Assembly (NCBI GenBank): GCA_951213105.1
Contig: OX578146.1
Location: 113,812,127-113,876,126, forward strand
DNA: 64,000 bases
Origin: Amaurobius ferox
Lineage: Eukaryota > Arthropoda > Arachnida > Araneae > Amaurobiidae
Direction of reading: 5' to 3'
This document shows, piece by piece, positions 62,011 to 64,000 of this stretch (positions are counted from its first letter, which is position 1; every line of letters starts with the position of its first letter). The notes under the pieces are model-generated. The model searched no databases, was not told where the DNA came from, and worked only from the letters and a program-made list of their open reading frames with translations. Both the position numbers and the translations under genes were made by a program.

Positions 62011-64000
62011 GTATATATGTCAATATTTTCAACACATGCATTTCGAAGATGAGTATGTGTCGAAATGGGAAAAATTTGCTAGCACAGCGAACAGAAAAGG
62101 GCCCCGTAGTATAATGAATTGTAGTTATATAATGAATTGAGTTGCATAATTTTAGTTTGTGCATTTGTACATAAATACTGTCGGAGTTGAAAACAACGGA
62201 ACAGAATCTTCTCGTGTAGTCGAGAATCGAGAATACACTGATATATTGTTTACAAGTCGAAGCTCTATCATTCAGTTATTGAGGTTATCTGTTTTCCCTA
62301 TATTCTCAGTTAAGCTAATTTCTTCCCCTTCAGATTTGCGACCGAGACACACCTACTGATCGATACGATAGTATATTTCTTATTTTTTATGCCGGATCTT
62401 AATAATAGCATCCTAACGTATATAACTTTAAGTGAATCGCAAACTACTACCATAAATCCTTGCTTACTGGAAAAATTTCTTTATGCATATTTCATACGCC
62501 TCAGCTAGATTTGAAAATCTTATATGAGCAGCATATGACTTCACTTGTGTATTCTATGAGGACATTACTGGTAAATATAGAAATTAATATATTTTCCCCA
62601 GCCATGTATATTTTACCTTCATCCCCCTAAATTTTATTAACATTGAATCAACAAATTTTAGAATGCTATTTTGGTATATTTGGCGACTTTTTGGCCAAAA
62701 TAACTTTATTAAATCTTTAGAAATACACTATGTTCAAAATGAATATTTTGAGTGCATTATCACTTATAATATGAAATATTATTAACATTTATAATTTAAA
62801 AGAAATAAAATTAACTAAATATTCTGGTCGTAAAGTACAACATTAATGTAAATAGTTATTTTTTACGAACGAAGACATATAGCTACATAACAAAGGAATT
62901 GCGTTGATAGATTTGTCACACATTTCATATAAAAAATCAATCCATACTTATACATTTTAAATATTTTTTATATTTTTCGAGTTTGCGACTTGATAAATTT
63001 ATTGATAAATCGAGTAAGAAAAAATATGAAATATATAATATAACGTTCTGTGCCAGCATGCTAACAAAAGTGTCATTTTTATGAAGATTTGAATATATAG
63101 TGTGTAATGAATGTTTATTTAATAAAAAAGAATAACATAATTTTTATTATTTTTGCGATAATATAAGAATATTTTTCCACAAATGTTTAAAATATAGAAA
63201 CCGCGTGTAGTTTGATCTGTCAAAATCAATAAATTATCAGTATTTTCAAATGCAATAATAGCTCTAATTTACATTTGGACCGCTTATTTCGTTTTTGTAC
63301 ACACCTCAAAATTTTCATTTGGAGTTTATATATGCTAGAAACTTGTTAATTAATCAAAAACTCAATTTGAACCTTCGACCGTTTTACAATAGTCTCCTAT
63401 ACCTCGTGCGATGTACATAGGGATATTAAAAATAAAAACAGTTAACTTACTCCATATTAGATTCGCAAATGTTATTTACATGAATATTAATTAATATTTA
63501 CATATTTACCAACCAGAAATATAATTAAACTCTTAAGTACATAAAGTATTTCATTTCTGTTTAATAAATATCACAGTTAATTAAAATAAATTAAGTCTGA
63601 GTAATATTTCATCGAGATTCTATATTTCATATTTCTCATATACGAACAAAGCGGTTTCTGGAAATTGAGGCAATTAATTTGTACGTTTTAATTGAATTTT
63701 AATTTAATTAATGACAGTTGATAAAATTATGTAGCGAGTGTTCCTGGTATAATTAAATCAACAATCTTTAACAGTACCTTACCGTAGCTAATTAAGTGCA
63801 TTGAAGTGTTTACTACGCGAACCATATCAATTCAGGTTTTACAACCAAAAGGATATCTGTAATTAAGCTTTGGGTCTTGTACAATTAAAATTTTTATTTG
63901 AGGCGTTATTAAAATGTATAAACTGATACATTCTAAATGTTAATAACTATAGATTTTAATTTGAAATGTTATCTAAATAATAAAAAAATTGATATTACAA
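62011..64000. other. AT-rich sequence, nothing recognised
   Basis: No gene, tandem array or repeat-family member could be supported up to the window end. Confidence 0.45.

Overview
The window looks like intergenic, transposon-dense DNA from an arthropod, most likely a spider (probably an orb-weaver). It is about two-thirds A+T, it has no long intact host reading frame, and it carries eukaryote-only repeats: SINEs with RNA polymerase III heads, a Helitron, Tc1-like transposons, a solo LTR, fold-back elements and several tandem arrays. The spider assignment rests on general resemblance of the Tc1-like transposases and repeat motifs to what I know of spider genomes. It is an inference, not a search result.

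Layout. 0-5.4 kb: partial copy of repeat family A, a 30-bp minisatellite, a decayed SINE, otherwise featureless. 5.5-6.9 kb: a dead Tc1-like transposon (minus strand) interrupted by a 62-bp SINE-tail insertion. 6.9-14.6 kb: AT-rich DNA, then family A copies in opposing orientations; one is split by a family B element that is itself split by a tRNA-headed SINE (three-layer nest). 14.8-15.6 kb: the only convincing protein-coding sequence, a 130-codon makorin-like RING-finger gene, with a 78-codon orphan frame facing away from it. 17.0-19.3 kb: a non-autonomous Helitron inserted exactly between A and T of a repeat whose empty paralogue lies at 10.5 kb. 19.5-28.1 kb: a fold-back element, then a cluster of family B copies in alternating orientation, including a SINE with a 5S rRNA-derived head and a second tail-only SINE insertion. 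28.6-30.7 kb: a 60-bp minisatellite beside a Tc1-like element with both terminal inverted repeats and a broken transposase. 32.7-33.2 kb: a solo LTR. 34.2-36.9 kb: a ~150-bp tandem repeat, then eight 187-bp satellite monomers inside a fold-back element. 38.7-47.5 kb: three long family A copies; the third carries a 560-bp inverted-repeat insertion containing a hammerhead-ribozyme-like motif. 50-54 kb: microsatellites and another fold-back element. 57-62 kb: a decayed tRNA SINE, a 130-bp tandem repeat and a third dead Tc1-like element.

The parts do not form an operon or pathway. What links them is the nesting order and shared sequence. The same SINE tail appears behind two different heads and twice with no head, and several insertions can be checked against uninterrupted paralogues in this window. 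Most ATG-to-stop frames here are chance products of repeats. Those I could not explain as repeats are listed with low confidence.
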